From Gautieria morchelliformis (lineage: Eukaryota > Basidiomycota > Agaricomycetes > Gomphales > Gomphaceae): 64,000 bases of DNA. Below, in pieces: positions 11,060 to 22,860 of this stretch; position 1 is the first letter of the stretch, and every line of letters begins with the position of its first letter. The stretch is taken from the NCBI GenBank assembly GCA_015179125.1, contig WHVA01000322.1, positions 1 through 64,000 on the forward strand, given 5' to 3'. Both the position numbers and the translations under genes were made by a program. Below the pieces are notes generated by a model. The model was given only the letters and a program-made list of their open reading frames with translations. It did not search any database and was not told the origin of the DNA.

Positions 11060-12540
11060 CGCAAGAGAAACAGATGGCCTGTGGATCGTGCGCGCAAGCA
11101 GCGGTTGCATGTTATACTATCACTTGACGCGCATGCCATTGTTTTGACCGGTGCTTCGCGAAGCTGTATCAGTACCTGTGCAAGCGTGGAACCCAGAGAA
11201 CCTGAAATTGATTAATATGCCGCCACAGTTCAAGTTGGGGATAGACCCACAACATGACAACTCACTCCTGAGTGGCAGCCAGAGGGGTCGGCAAGGTCGT
11301 CGAACAGAAGTGGATGAAAAGGTGATAGATGACGGCAGTAAAGCCTGGAATCATATGTAGCAACTTCCTCGTGATCCTACCCCAAATGATGGCGAAAGTA
11401 TAACAAATAGATAAATAGAAGCCCCCGGGCCGCGAGTCGACTATGTAGCACATCTTGAGCATCCTTCAACGTTCAAGTTCGCATTCGGCCCTTCGAGGAG
11501 ACTTTACAACTAGAGACGGGACATGGTGAATACCTGTAGGGGTGAGCCAGCTCTCGAGTGCAAAGCTGACCGGGTCAATAAATATGTCACACCATGCCTA
11601 TGGGTCATTTATGGACACCATCAGGTTCTGTAGACACATAGTACTGTATACGGCGCAGCACCTCCAATCACCAATCACCATCGACATCGCCGGGTCGAAA
11701 TGCGTGGAAAGATCCTGAATCCTGATATTGGCATATAAGTATAAGATGGTATTTGATATAATTTCGCATGTATTACTTACCGTGGGAGTTTGTGATCAAT
11801 GTGGCGTTGTCAGCCACATCAGTACCCTATCGCTTTTCCTGGCGTTTATCTCCTCTTCGGTCTTGTACGTTGGCATACGCACACGAACCCCCTCGCAGGT
11901 CCAGGCGTACCTGCCGCATCGTTCGCAGTGGATTCGAAGTCTTGTGGTGGCGTGAAGCACATAGATATGGTGGGGGAAATACGTCCTGAGCACCATGATT
12001 CCCTACAGTCTGTTCACTAGCAGGCCATCGCTTCTGACTCACGATCGATGTTGTTGAGGGCGCTATGAAGCCAGGCACTATTAATGTTCGGGGAAGGCCA
12101 CGCCGCACGTCGGTTCCCGCGTTGCCGAAGGTATCAACCAGCGTCCGTTACTAGTACCACAGGCGCTGCACGTCCCCTTGCAGCCTTGCTCTGCAAGGGC
12201 TCTCAGAGCAAGGCGTTTGCCAGCGGCGTTGAGTCACCACTACGAGTCTGAGTCATCAGTGGTACTGTAAGTACTCATCGGTTTGTAACTCCCCACAATA
12301 TTACCACGTCGGTATTGCTTCGTCCCCGCGCGTCCCATCTCCACGAAATCCCGCCAGGGTCTGCCAGTATCGGCACATTTCGCTCCTAGCAGTGCTGCCA
12401 TCCGGGCGTTTTGAGTTTATCTATGGCGTCCGGAGCTCACCTGTGCGTACTGTATGTTAAATCAGAGTTCTCCCCGGGCCCCCGGATTGCACGCGGACCG
12501 GTGAATTCAGCCACGTGACTCCCCTTCTTACATAAACCAC
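11060..12540. other. Intergenic, no gene supported
   Basis: The short frames here (largest 93 codons at 11827-12108) overlap on both strands without recognisable motifs. A hairpin lies at 12183-12214. Confidence 0.5.
12183..12214. repeat. Perfect 11-bp inverted repeat, 10-nt loop
   Basis: GCCTTGCTCTG at 12183-12193 pairs with CAGAGCAAGGC at 12204-12214. Confidence 0.7.
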
Positions 12541-12547
12541 TGTCTGG

Positions 12548-12652
12548 GCTAGACTCGAACCAGTCTCTATAATTGTTTCACTCATCTGGTAACCTTTAGA
12601 ACGACCGAAGTATCTTCTAATCACCATAGTGAAACTGGGTTCGAGTCTAGCT
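12548..12652. repeat. Inverted repeat with tRNA T-arm-like ends
   Basis: GCTAGACTCGAACC (12549 region) faces GGTTCGAGTCTAGC (12638-12652), and GTTTCACT (12575-12582) faces AGTGAAAC (12628-12635). Each outer arm resembles a tRNA TΨC arm, one on each strand, but no full cloverleaf folds by eye. Confidence 0.5.
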
Positions 12653-13034
12653 GAGTGCCGAGCCCGCCAGAGTTTTGTTATCACACGTAGTGACGTAAGT
12701 AGGACTGATCCAGTGACTGAGTCTCAAATGCCATAAATATGCCACTTGCGGCTATGCTTAGGTATACTTACTGTATAGACGACTCATGCTGCTCGCGTTC
12801 GGCGGAAAAGCGCCCAGTGCCAATATTGGCAGCCTATGGCCTGCCAGTGGTTACTCCCACGGTACCCACTACTCGAGGACGTCTGATCTTCTTAGAGATA
12901 TTATTGGTGCGGCAGGCGCGGCGCGCCGCCCAGTATTTAACAACCGTTAAAGTCTGCTCATCCGATTGGACGGACTTGATACTCAAGTATCCACCATACT
13001 ACAGACTTATCCTGCTTAGACATATTTCCTTCCT

Positions 13035-16000
13035 ATGGCGGGCACTGATTTCAAGGCTCCTGGGCCGCTATTTGACAAGCCGACCCCGGACCTCTTCACT
13101 CTTATTGCGAAGGAAAACCCTGATCGTAACTTTGTACAGGTCATCCAAGAGCATACGAACGCGCCTGTCGACTGTATTCGATACACTTGGGCACAGGTTA
13201 TACAGCACGCCCAGAATGCCGCGTTCGACATCAGAGCACGATGGGCGTCTCGCTTAAACGAAGAAGATGCAAAACAGAGAGTTGTACTGCCTAGACAGCC
13301 TGGTTCAACCCCTGTCGTTGTTGCAATTCTCGCCAATACCAGTGGATATGAGTTATATATCAATATCATAGCATGCACACTGAATCGCTGGACCGTGAGT
13401 ACGTTGCGCTTCCTTCACGTGGCTGTGATTCTGATGGTTGCATTTGTAGGTCCTGCTTATCTCGCCCAAAAACAGCCCAGCCGCGATCGAGCATCTTCTT
13501 GCAACATCCGCATCGTCACTCCTTCTCGTGGATGGACCTAATGTCGCCCTCAGCCACAAGATGGAACGAAGTATACCTGGTCTCAGGGCCACCCATGCTG
13601 CCACCATCGATACTCTGGAGGGTGACGCCTTTTCATCTCCTCTCTCCCCTCTCACGCCTGAACAACTTAGAGCGGAGATGGATGCTCCCGCTATTCTCCT
13701 ACACACATCTGGATCCACCGGTATGTGACTTAGTAGTTACTACATTTTTCCAAGACCATACGCTCATATGCATGAAGGTCACCCAAAGATAATCACTTGG
13801 ACACACAATTTTATGTTAAGTCCTGTGAGGTTTCACCGGAAAATGGGACAGCATTTCGTCGGACTTCCATTCTACAGCATTGCGCCACTCAGCCATGCCC
13901 TAAGTATATTCGCTAACTTTCAGTATCTGTTCGCTGATGGCTATCTTGTCACATTCGTGACTACGCCAACCCCAATACCACCCTCTGCCGCGGCTCTCAT
14001 CCGATACCTTCCCTTCATTCAGGGTGGTATCATCGTTGTCCCACCCTCAATACTCCAGGAACTGTATAGTTTAGGCCCCGAGGCTGTTAAGGCGGTAGCA
14101 GGGAGCATCACACTGGCAATGTTTGGAGGTGCGCCGCTAAAAAAGGAAGTGGGCGACTCGTTGGTTGCGGCTGGATTGAGCATCGGCACAGGATACGGAT
14201 CGTACGTGTGCAACAATGGGCTGAAAGCCTATGAATTCTCACAGACATTGTTTACAGGACAGAGACTTCTTCGGTAATTAATTTTGTTCGACCAGGAAAA
14301 CCCGAAGATTGGGAATATATTGAACTTCGGGGCGGATATAACTTTATATGGCGTCCTGTTGACAATCACTCAAATCTCAGGGAAATGCTGGTCGCGGTGG
14401 GAACACTCTTTACACTCACTTCACTCCATTTCTCTGACACCTTCCTTATAGCCTAGTGCCACAGATTGTCCTGCAGTGATAAACAACGAGAACCCCAAGG
14501 CATACGCGACAAGTGATATTTGGGAACCTCACCCGAGTGTTCCGAACCTGTGGAAATTCCACTCTCGCATGGGTGATGTCGTGCGTGTGGTCACCTGTTA
14601 ATTGTGGTTGAAGGACTCACAAGGACTTCAGACTGTGCTCAGTAATGGTGAAAAGTCGAACAACAAGCAGATAGGCCAGTTTGTCTTCTCCACAGGTCAT
14701 CAATTTATTGACCCGCTGGAATATGACGGACAGAGGAACTGCTCCTCGAGGACAGACGTATTCATTACGTCCAAGTCTTTGGTTCAGGCCGGCCTATGAA
14801 TGGCGTTATTTTACAGCCTAGGGATAGCTCGATATCGGCTTCAGAATTTCTTTCGCAGATCCAAGCAACCATTGAGCATGCAAACGCTTTGATCCCCAAG
14901 CATTCGCGCCTAGTACGTGAACTGATTCTCGTTGCGCCTGCAGACAAGCCGTTTGCGACAACGGATAAAGCAACTGTCAAGAAGAAGGAGACGCTGGACA
15001 AGTTTCAGCTGGAGATTGAGGCTGCCTATGAAATCATGGAGGAGGGCGGGAACGGTGAGGACTGGGCATTTGAAGGCAGTGTATCCAATGAGAAGGATGT
15101 GAAGAGGTTTGTGCGAAGCGCGATTCACCAAGTGCTTGGCGAGGGTGTCCCGGACGGTGAGGATTTGTTTGAGCATGGTAAGGCCACCCTAGCAAGACTT
15201 CCTGAGCCGAGTTCACCTATCTTTTGTAGGCTTTGACTCTTTATTATCTCTACGACTTCGTTCCGCCTTGCTGTCGGTGTCGAAGAAGACAGTCACTAGT
15301 ACGCAACCTATGCCAAGGAACATCGTGTATACCTACCCGAGCGTGAATGCTCTCGCAGCATACCTCCTCTCGCGATCTGTATCGAATACGTTTGATGTTC
15401 CGGGTGGCGCATCCGAACGTATTCGAGGCACTATAGCGAAGTATTCGACAAATTTTATTCCTCACCAACCTGGCTCCAGACCGGTAGATGGCAAGGTGGT
15501 CGCACTGACTGGCTCCACCGGGAGCGCGGGTAGTTCGATTCTGGCCTTACTTCTGCAGAGGAGTGATGTAAAGCGGATTTATTTATTGAACCGGAAGGGG
15601 AACGAACGCCAGAACGTTCGGCAGGCGAAAGGATTCAAAAAGCGGGGACTGAACGCAGCTATATTGGAAGAGAAGAAAGAGCAAATAATATATCTGGACG
15701 TTGATTTGGCCAGATCGGATCTTGGGCTTGTGGATACGGACTACCTATATGTGAGTATAAACATTATTCGGGAGCGCATCTGACGCGGCGCTCAACAGCT
15801 ACGCGACAACATAACGCACATCATCCATGCTGCTTGGCACCTCAATTTCAACCTCATTCTTGAGAGCTACGAACGTGTCCACATCGCGGGGGTACGGCAC
15901 CTCATCGACCTCGCACTCTCCTCTCCACAGGCACGTCCTCCCCGGCTCACGTTCCTCTCCACCATTGCGGCAGCCGCGATGTATAATGGCGCGTCACAAG

Positions 16001-16744
16001 AGCCCTCGGTAGGTGAGATGGCAGGTCAGGTACTTATCCCTGAAGAACCCATCGACGACCCTTCGATTCCTCTGGACCAGGGTTATGGACAGTCAAAGTA
16101 TGTCTCCGAGCGCATACTCGTGAATGCGGTCGAGGTAGGGTTGAGGTCGACGATAGTGAGGGTCGGCCAGCTCAGCGGGATGACGACCAATGGGGCATGG
16201 TCATCCAGCGAACACGTGCCCATCCTGTTCAAGTCAAGCGTCGCAATAGGAATGGTTCCAGTGGATCTTCCGGTAAAGTCCATTTTCTAGCCTTGTGTGT
16301 GTGAACTTGAATCTTGACACTGAGCTACTCCCGCCGTAGCCTGTCCGATGGGTTCCTACCGATATTGCAGCATCCGTGATTATCAACGAGGCCTTCCAAG
16401 ACGACACACCCCTCCAATACTTTGCTGTCGAGAACCCCACGCTTACTCCTTGGGCAACCGTCGCCGGCGCCCTCTCTTCCGCGTCGCCGAAGCCTTTGAA
16501 GCACGTTTCCATCGCAGCGTGGGTTGAGCATATCCGGAAGAGCAACCCGGATCCAGGGCAGGTGCCAGCGGTTCGGCTGCTGGACTTTTATCAAGGGATG
16601 GCTGGCGGCGTCAATACCCGCTCTGCGCTCGGGTGGGAACACAGTGTGCGTGTTGCCCCCGCATTGGCGGTGGGGAGGCTTGACGAGGAGCTGGTTGCAA
16701 AGTATGTGAAGTGGCAAATCGGGCCGCATACGCACATCGCTTAG
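13035..16744 (+). CDS. NRPS-like adenylate-forming reductase (A-T-R)
   Basis: Ten exons (13035-13394, 13450-13720, 13778-14201, 14258-14396, 14452-14580, 14632-14674, 14734-15177, 15230-15750, 15799-16272, 16340-16744) join in frame to 1,069 aa. The adenylation domain (about 1-560) shows SGSTGHPK (~206) and GTGYGSTE (~352) plus NGEK (~445). The carrier domain has GFDSLLSLRLRS (~604) with the phosphopantetheine Ser. The reductase domain has an NAD(P)-binding TGSTGSAG (~694) and YGQSK (~872) of the short-chain dehydrogenase type. Known A-T-R enzymes activate a carboxylic acid and release an aldehyde; the substrate here is unknown. Two adenylation motifs are unusual (YATSD for YxTGD; a weak GRxDD). 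The sixth intron needs a GC donor (14675). Length and architecture fit the family. Confidence 0.88.
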
Positions 16745-17279
16745 GTACTTACAAGTTCACATGTAATGTAAAGAGAGCAGTACTTACCTTGACGCAGCAA
16801 TTGTTAACCAGCGCTGCGTTCTCACACGCAAAAATTTGCTCGGTGCCATGTGAATGAAATTTGAAATCTCAGGTCGAAATTTAAAATGTCCTTACTAGCA
16901 AGCTTCAAGCACGGAATACTAGAACACATTCCTAAAACACTCGGCATCTAAGGGCCGCGGCAACTAAAATATTTAATGATTACCCCCAGTCAAAACCGCT
17001 GTGCCACTGCTGGCATCTGCATCTGTCGCCGGAGGGGAAAATCTGCTCCCTCAAAAAATGTCCTTCCAGAGCAGATTAGTGACTAGCAGCTGAGAGCAGA
17101 GCGCGGGGAACGTACCACTTTGTGTAACTCAATCTGCCATAGTCTGCGTGACTGTAAAAAGATTTTGACGGGAACAGACCAGCACAGGTTTGAAATGTTT
17201 ACTGGCAGCCGATTAGAACAGATTAGAACATGGGTATTATTATCAAATATAACATTCTAGCAGATTCAGTTCTAGTTAC
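16745..17279. other. Intergenic between the reductase and its broken copy
   Basis: No reading frame or repeat of note. A short direct repeat GATTAGAACA occurs twice in tandem near 17211-17230. Confidence 0.5.
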
Positions 17280-19075
17280 ATAGAGGCGTGCAGCTGATGG
17301 CTTCTCACGTTCGTCAGTCCATCCCTCGATCAAACCGCCATCTGCCGAAACTCTTCTCCAACACCTTCCTTGATGTTCCACCTTCAATACTTGAGGAATT
17401 GCATGAATTAGGCAGCGGGTGGCGTGACCCTCGTAGCGTACGGATTACCATGGTGCCCCGCTGAAAAAGGAAATCGGCGACTCGTTGGTTGTGGCTGGAT
17501 TGAAAATTCACAACGGAGCGTGCGTATCCAATAGGCACACTATTAGCATTCTCAGCGACGATTTACAGGACGGAATTCGGGATAGCTAACTTTAAGCTGC
17601 GGATACTGCACTATCGAGATTGGAAAATAGTATCTTGACCTCAATGACTTGTATACCTATATATGGCTTCCTGTTGACGATCACTCCAATCTGAGGCATT
17701 TATTGGTTGCGGTCTGACTCTTCTTTTGCTACGATTCGAACCACATCTCTGACACAGTCCAATAGCCCAGCTCTATCGGCAGTCCTGTATTGCTTAAAGT
17801 AACATGAGAATCTAAGGCATACACCATATATAGGTGACCTATGGGAACCTCAATCCCGTGTCCCAAACATGGTGGAAATTCTGGGCAACGTCGTCCGTAG
17901 GGTTACATAATTTTAATTCTGGCAGTTGAAGCACTTATAAGCACGTCAGACGGTGCTCAGTAATGGTGAAAAGTCAGACAACAAAACAAATAGGTATGTA
18001 TGGCTTCTCCAAAGAAAATGAATTGGTTGATCGTTGCTGTATGTACAGTATGACGGACAGTGTATCCGATGATAAGGATATGAAGAGGTTTGTGCGAAGG
18101 GCGATTTACCAAGTGCTTGTCGAAGGTGTCCCCGACGATGAGGATTTGTTTGAGCACGTTTGATGTTCTCGGTGGCGCATCCGAATGTATTCGAGGCACT
18201 ATGGCGAAGTATTCGACAGACTTTATTACCAACGTGGCTGCAGACCGGTGGAATGGCAAGGTGGGCTCGACCTGGAGGTAGTTCTATTCTGGCGTTACTT
18301 CTGGAGAGGAGTGATGCCAAGCGGATTTATTTATTGAACCGGAAGGGGAACGAACGCCAGGGCAGTCGGCAGGCGAAAAGATTCAAGGGACAGGGACTGA
18401 ATGCAGCTTGGAGGAGAAGAAAGAGCATATAATATATCTGGACATTGATTTGGCCAGATCGGATTTTGGGCTTGTGGATACGGACTACCAATATGTGAGT
18501 ATAGGAGCACTTCGTGAGCACATCTGACGCGGCGTTCAACAGCTACGGGACAACGTAACGCACATCATCCATGCTGCTTGGCACATCAATTTCAACCTCA
18601 TTCTCGAAAGCTACGAACGTATACATATCGCGGGGGTAAGGCATCCCATCAACCTAGCCCTGCCCTCTCCACACGCACGTTCTCCCCAATCTTACTTTCC
18701 TCTCTACCATCGCGGCAGCCGCGATATGTAATGGCCCGTCACAAGAGCCCTCCGAGGTAGGCGAGATGGCGGGCTAGGTACTTGTCCCTGAAGAGCCAAT
18801 GGATGACCCTTCGATTACTCTGGAGCAAATGGTCAGTCAAAGTATGTTAGGGAGCGCATACTCGTGAATGCGGTTGAAGCAGGGTTGAGGAATTAATGTG
18901 CCCGCAGTTCGATTGCGGACTCTTATCGCGGAATCACAAACATGCCCGCTCGGGGCGGCTCTGATGGGGAGAAACGTTTACGTGTGGCCCCAGAGGCGGC
19001 AGTGGGGAGGATTGACGACGATCCTATCTCAAAGTATGTCAAGTGGCAAATCGGACAACGCTCTATACGTCTAGC
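17280..19075 (+). pseudogene. Reductase pseudogene C
   Basis: Collinear with the complete gene from about residue 310 to the C-terminus, but full of frameshifts and stops. Recognisable blocks: VPPSILEEL (17370 region), LSNGEKS (17955-17980), DMKRFVRRAIYQVL (18078-18118), ILALLLERSD and IYLLNRKGNERQ (18285-18360), YVKWQIG (19035-19055). Introns are retained at equivalent places (for example GTGAGTATAG at 18495), so it is a DNA copy and not a retrocopy. A deletion at about 18159 joins the carrier-domain entry directly to the linker and removes the phosphopantetheine Ser region. The adenylation N-terminus is absent. Confidence 0.85.
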
Positions 19076-20092
19076 TGTTTACAGTAGTCTGGATGCATGT
19101 CTCAACGTAGAAAACTCACTGCGATGAAGCTGGTACATGTCTGTGCAATCAGTGATGGTCAGCGAGTTCTGCCAATGGCTGCGGACGGTCTGAATCACCG
19201 TGTGTGGCTTCGCAGGGATTAAGTATGATTTTGCGTGCGTCAGGTGTCCCTTGGAGAGATAAAGGTTCGAGCACAGGGCGATACTGTAATTGGGTCCATG
19301 ATTGTTACGACTAGTCGGCCAGCGGGCCCCGGGCCACGCGGCCGATCTTGGAGTGACGCTTCTGGCACTAGACCCCAGAGGGCACCGGACCTGCGCTGCA
19401 ACGTCCGCTGCGTCCAAGACTACATCCCGCGCAGCCGTACATCTAACAACGCCGATATGATAAGTGCTCACTCTCATCAACGGTGGTGAGCATAAACTTG
19501 GTTATTATTTGTAAAATGACCTGTAACTCCTATATATGTAATTTCCTGTACGAAGAGGGCCGACCGTTCACGACCTCCCCGCCCTCCCTGCGCTCGGGGG
19601 GTCCCCCGGATCGTTCAGGTGGCACGCTAAAGCCTCGTGCATTCTATAGTAAGAGCACCCGGTGGGATTAAAGCCATCCAATAGCTAACCCAAACTTTAA
19701 AAACCCAGGCCTAACGATAGCCAACCAACCTGCTACTCGATTTCGATGGCGCGGCGCGTGAATACTCCGGGTCCCCGCAGTGCTTCCCGGGCCCTCCTGC
19801 AGCTCAGGCGAACTATACTCGTAGTATACGCAGAAACCAAATCAAGACGACTACAAAGCTTAAGCTTAAGTATCCTCGTCCCTGTTCCATACCTCCAAAA
19901 TCGCGTTACGTATATATATATAAGTAACCCTGGTCCAGAAAATCCACTGAAGTGATTATGTAACGACTCCAGCATGCAATGTATGGCGGTTGGTGTCATA
20001 CATAGCTTACTGTAATTAGCTTCTGCCATATGCCATAAGAACCAGCTTTTATCTGTGCGACAACCCTCTCACCTGTTTCTCTTGTGTCCAGG

Positions 20093-21695
20093 ATGTCTAA
20101 TAGCCCTTTCCGGTTGGCTACCGTTCTGGAAGCAAGCAAGTCCGAACATTCAAGCAAGTTCTTCCGTCTGACTACTTCTGGATGCAGCGATCCCTACCAA
20201 GTATTCTTGGCTTGCAGCGTGGACGTTCATGCTGTATGACCATGGCAAGAATATTCATGATCTAAGTTCAGACCCTTCGCTAACACGTTGCTGCTCCTTA
20301 TAGCGATCACCCTCGATGTCGAAGTCAGTTCCGAATTTGCGTGTCTTAACTTTTGGCTGCCTTCATTGACTATAGTGCACCTCAGGTCGCGCACATTTGG
20401 ACATACCCACTCTCATTTGGCAAGGCCTTGTTTATATGGGTCGGTCGTAACTACCTAATATCGCCTACATTCACCTAGAAAACATACTTTGACAACCACA
20501 GACTCGTTATTTCGGGATCTTTTCCTTCACTGGGGCGGTCGTAGGTGCGTCCGTACCGCTAGAGAACGTACGCAAATCACAAACATGATGGGATGAAGTG
20601 ATGTTTTGCCGATCTCTCTCGGATAAAGTACTTTCCTTGAGATCGCTGATATGCAACCTAATAATCTTGTGATTTTCACAGTTGTAGGTCCTTCTATCAG
20701 GCCAGTGTTACATCACTGCATGATCGCTTCTTCAGCTGCAGTATTTTCTTTTGGTGGGAGGCCATGTGGTAAGTCGTTCTTTAATACATTTATTGACTCT
20801 GATCGATTTGAAATAAAGCATTGTAATTCTAAATACAAGCGTACAAGGTGAATCCACAGCTCGCCAAACGCTATTACAGTCAGACTAAGCAGGCTCATAG
20901 TCATTCTACTGGCCCGTGTATGCTCGCCTTCTCGGGGCGAAACGCGATGACGAGTAATATTTTACAGGTCTATGCTGTCTATAATCGCAATAAGACGCTC
21001 GTTTATGGCGTGGGTGGTCTCCGTTTATTAACGACTACCGCCTCAATCGTGCTCTTGTGGTTATACCTTCCCCCTGGTGAAACAATCTGATGTTAATGTT
21101 CTGCTCAATCTATGCTCATCAGCTCTCAGGACGGGGATTACCTCCCCTTGCCAGCTTGTCTGGATGCGCTTCCTCTACTACGTTGAACCATTTCCTTGCT
21201 TTCGCTTTCGTTCCTCCGATTTTGGACGAAAGCATTCTATGCCTCTGCATGCTTTACAAAGCGTGGATCACATACAAGCACGAATATGGCTCACCATTAT
21301 TGAAGGGACTCATTCAGGACAGGTTAGCTTGGCTTTATCAAGATTATAATGCGGCGGCCCTGACATACATGCAGTGTACGCTATTTTTGCAGGTCAATGG
21401 CTTCATAACTTGCCCGGGTACCATAGTGACACGATCTCCTCACAGCACCTTTGTTGTTCTGTTTGCGAACATCCTTTTTCTGTCGTTTGCGTCTCCAGGT
21501 TTTATGGAATTTGCTCTTGGGTAGGTCATCTGATTTCTGCGACGAACACACAAGACAATGCAACTGTCTTCAAGGTGGGAATATGTAGTACCATGCTGCA
21601 TCGGCGGTCGTCTGCTTCTCAAAATGTTTGAAGAATCTGGCAAACACAGCGATTCACCACTTCACAGCTTCAGGCTGTCGTGCATGCGCACGTAG
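20093..21695 (+). CDS. DUF6533-type membrane protein, copy 2
   Basis: Start MSNSPFRLATVLEA at 20093. Following exons give a KYSWLAAWTFMLYDH segment, AITLDVEV, a short aromatic exon, VYAVYNRNKTLVYG with LLWLYLP helix (20970-21080), FVPPILDESILCLCMLYKAW (21195-21260), a membrane segment around QCTLFLQVNGF and a C-terminal exon WEYVVPCCIGGRLLLKM ending at TAG 21693-21695, shorter than in copy 4. Several hydrophobic segments predict a multi-pass membrane protein of unknown role. Introns 1 and 2 both have GC donors (20136, 20245). It could be expressed or recently dead; not every joint was resolved. Confidence 0.6.
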
Positions 21696-21699
21696 GGAT

Positions 21700-22396
21700 C
21701 TTCCAGGAACTGAGCCAGCTGTGGGACGTCACCGTGTCCGTCACGGTGGCCGGCCGATTTGGTCGGGAAGTAGTATACATATTGGCCAAACCCGTGCTGC
21801 ATAAAAACATATACACGGACTTAGCATATACATGGACTTAGCTAACCATGCACTCTTTTATTCATCCACTCTTTTATTGTAAAACTGCCTCTTCATAGGC
21901 CTACAGGACGGGTCGGGGGAGCTCAAAAAGTTGTCAGTCAAGTGGCCGTGGTGATCGGCCTTCCCTCCCAGTATTTCAATTTTATGTCCCCCATCGACGC
22001 CTTTGTCGTGTAAGGGCACGCGATACCGAACGCACCGAGAACGAAGCGATTTGCACGAGCGATCTTACCTCCATCTGACGCCTCCATGCGTGTGCGGTTG
22101 GAGACGTTGTACGCCGTTCGCGATCATTGGCAATGGTACTGTGTAGCTGCCATAGGTCTCAATGTACGTACGCGGGCTCTACGGTGCAGCATATACATCA
22201 ATTGGTACGTGCCTTATAATGATATTGATAATGCCAATTTGGACAGAAAACCATGTTATGAAATGGGTATGCTGCGCAAAGAGTCATTGATAGCTACATG
22301 ATCAGATGAAGCACGTTCGAACCACGGGTTTGCATTTTGGCATAGCTACCGCTTCCCAGTACTTATATATGTATATAAATCGCTCACTAAATCGTT
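21700..22396. other. Intergenic, no gene supported
   Basis: Short frames only. TATATGTATATAAAT near 22366 is an AT-rich run just beyond the end of DUF6533 copy 3. Confidence 0.45.
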
Positions 22397-22860
22397 CTAC
22401 CACGGAGTGACGGGCACGATCCTCACCGGTGGCTGAATCAGTATGATCGGCAAAGAGATCCCGCAAGTGTATGTCTGAAAACGAGGAGCCTGCAGTGTGT
22501 TCACTTTGAAGTGCTGGGCCGGTGCGCTGTCTTGGAGCTTGTTTAAACATGCTGAGAAGCAAAACATTATCCTGACCCATTCGAAGCAGGCGGGTGCAAT
22601 TAAAGGTATTGCATATTTCCCATTTTGCGACACAAATTCGTTGTCATCTGTTCGTTTCAACAAGATAGCAAATGACTTACCCAAGACTATTACACTCAAG
22701 AGCAAAGAAAAGAACCGGGAAGTCCGTCAGAACAATAAAGATGCCGCGCAGTAGATGTCATGGGGCCGGAATAAGAATGCAGTGAAGGCCTGGAAAAATA
22801 AAGTACACTGCTTGTGTGTCAGAGCTGGTTATAGAGGACTGACTTGACCGGGGGTGCAGG
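22397..22860 (-). pseudogene. DUF6533 fragment, copy 3 (3' exons)
   Basis: Only the last exons remain: the TLFFQ segment at about 22790-22810, then LGKSFAILLKRTDD and a KYAIPL...MFCFSA equivalent of the C-terminal exon of copy 1. The upstream (right) side is replaced directly by reductase pseudogene D at about 22850, so the two truncated copies are fused back to back. Confidence 0.65.

Noticed and set aside
12548-12652. tRNA gene on either strand
   Set aside because: T-arm-like ends exist but no acceptor, D-arm or anticodon stem could be paired.
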